From the NCBI GenBank assembly GCA_937910975.1, contig CALEMZ010000313.1:1-5042 (forward strand): a stretch of DNA of 5,042 nt. Reading direction: 5' to 3'. The translations under genes and the position numbers were made by a program. Below the pieces are notes generated by a model. The model searched no databases, was not told the origin of the DNA, and worked only from the letters and a program-made list of their open reading frames with translations. This document shows positions 5,029 through 5,042 of this stretch, one piece after another. Positions within the stretch are counted from its first letter, which is position 1. Each line of letters starts with the position of its first letter. The stretch is from an uncultured Pseudorhodobacter sp. (GTDB lineage Bacteria; Pseudomonadota; Alphaproteobacteria; Rhodobacterales; Rhodobacteraceae).

Positions 5029-5042
5029 AAAGACGTTTCGCT

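Noticed and set aside
1..5042. CRISPR array, tRNA, rRNA, insertion sequence or toxin-antitoxin pair
   Set aside because: No regularly spaced direct repeats, no cloverleaf or rRNA-like stretch, no transposase and no terminal inverted repeats were found. The small DUF1127-like protein has no antitoxin-like features or toxin partner.

Overview
The window looks like chromosomal DNA from an alphaproteobacterium of the Rhodobacterales (Roseobacter group). The evidence is the lptF <-> pepA-holC arrangement, the alphaproteobacterial style of the LptF and HolC sequences, and a KpsE-type capsule export protein with the long N-terminal extension I associate with this order. The assignment rests on recognising protein sequence and gene order, not on a database search.

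Left part (1-2308), housekeeping genes. The 5' end of lptF (lipopolysaccharide transport permease) runs off the left edge on the minus strand. A divergent, fairly AT-rich intergenic region of about 210 bases separates it from pepA (leucyl aminopeptidase, family M17, all metal and catalytic residues present). pepA is followed after 4 bases by holC (DNA polymerase III chi subunit), whose ribosome binding site lies inside the end of pepA. The two are almost certainly co-transcribed.

Right part (2384-5042), minus-strand genes converging on holC. Reading in the direction of transcription from the right edge, these are: a KpsE/CtrB/BexC-type inner-membrane capsule polysaccharide export protein, probably the last gene of a capsule operon that continues beyond the window; a strong hairpin terminator; a promoter-like region with inverted repeats; a 73-aa DUF1127-like small protein with a strong Shine-Dalgarno sequence; and a divergent UreE-like protein. 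The UreE-like protein keeps the UreE fold signature and a C-terminal histidine cluster but lacks the histidines of the classical core nickel site. No other urease gene is present.

The genes form three functional groups: envelope lipopolysaccharide transport (lptF), peptide turnover and replication (pepA, holC), and capsule export (kpsE). The DUF1127-like and UreE-like genes sit between them as a small accessory pair. No tRNA, rRNA, CRISPR array or insertion sequence was seen. I do not see a clearly new multi-gene system. The item most worth a second look is the orphan, metal-site-altered UreE-like protein and its link to the DUF1127-like gene.
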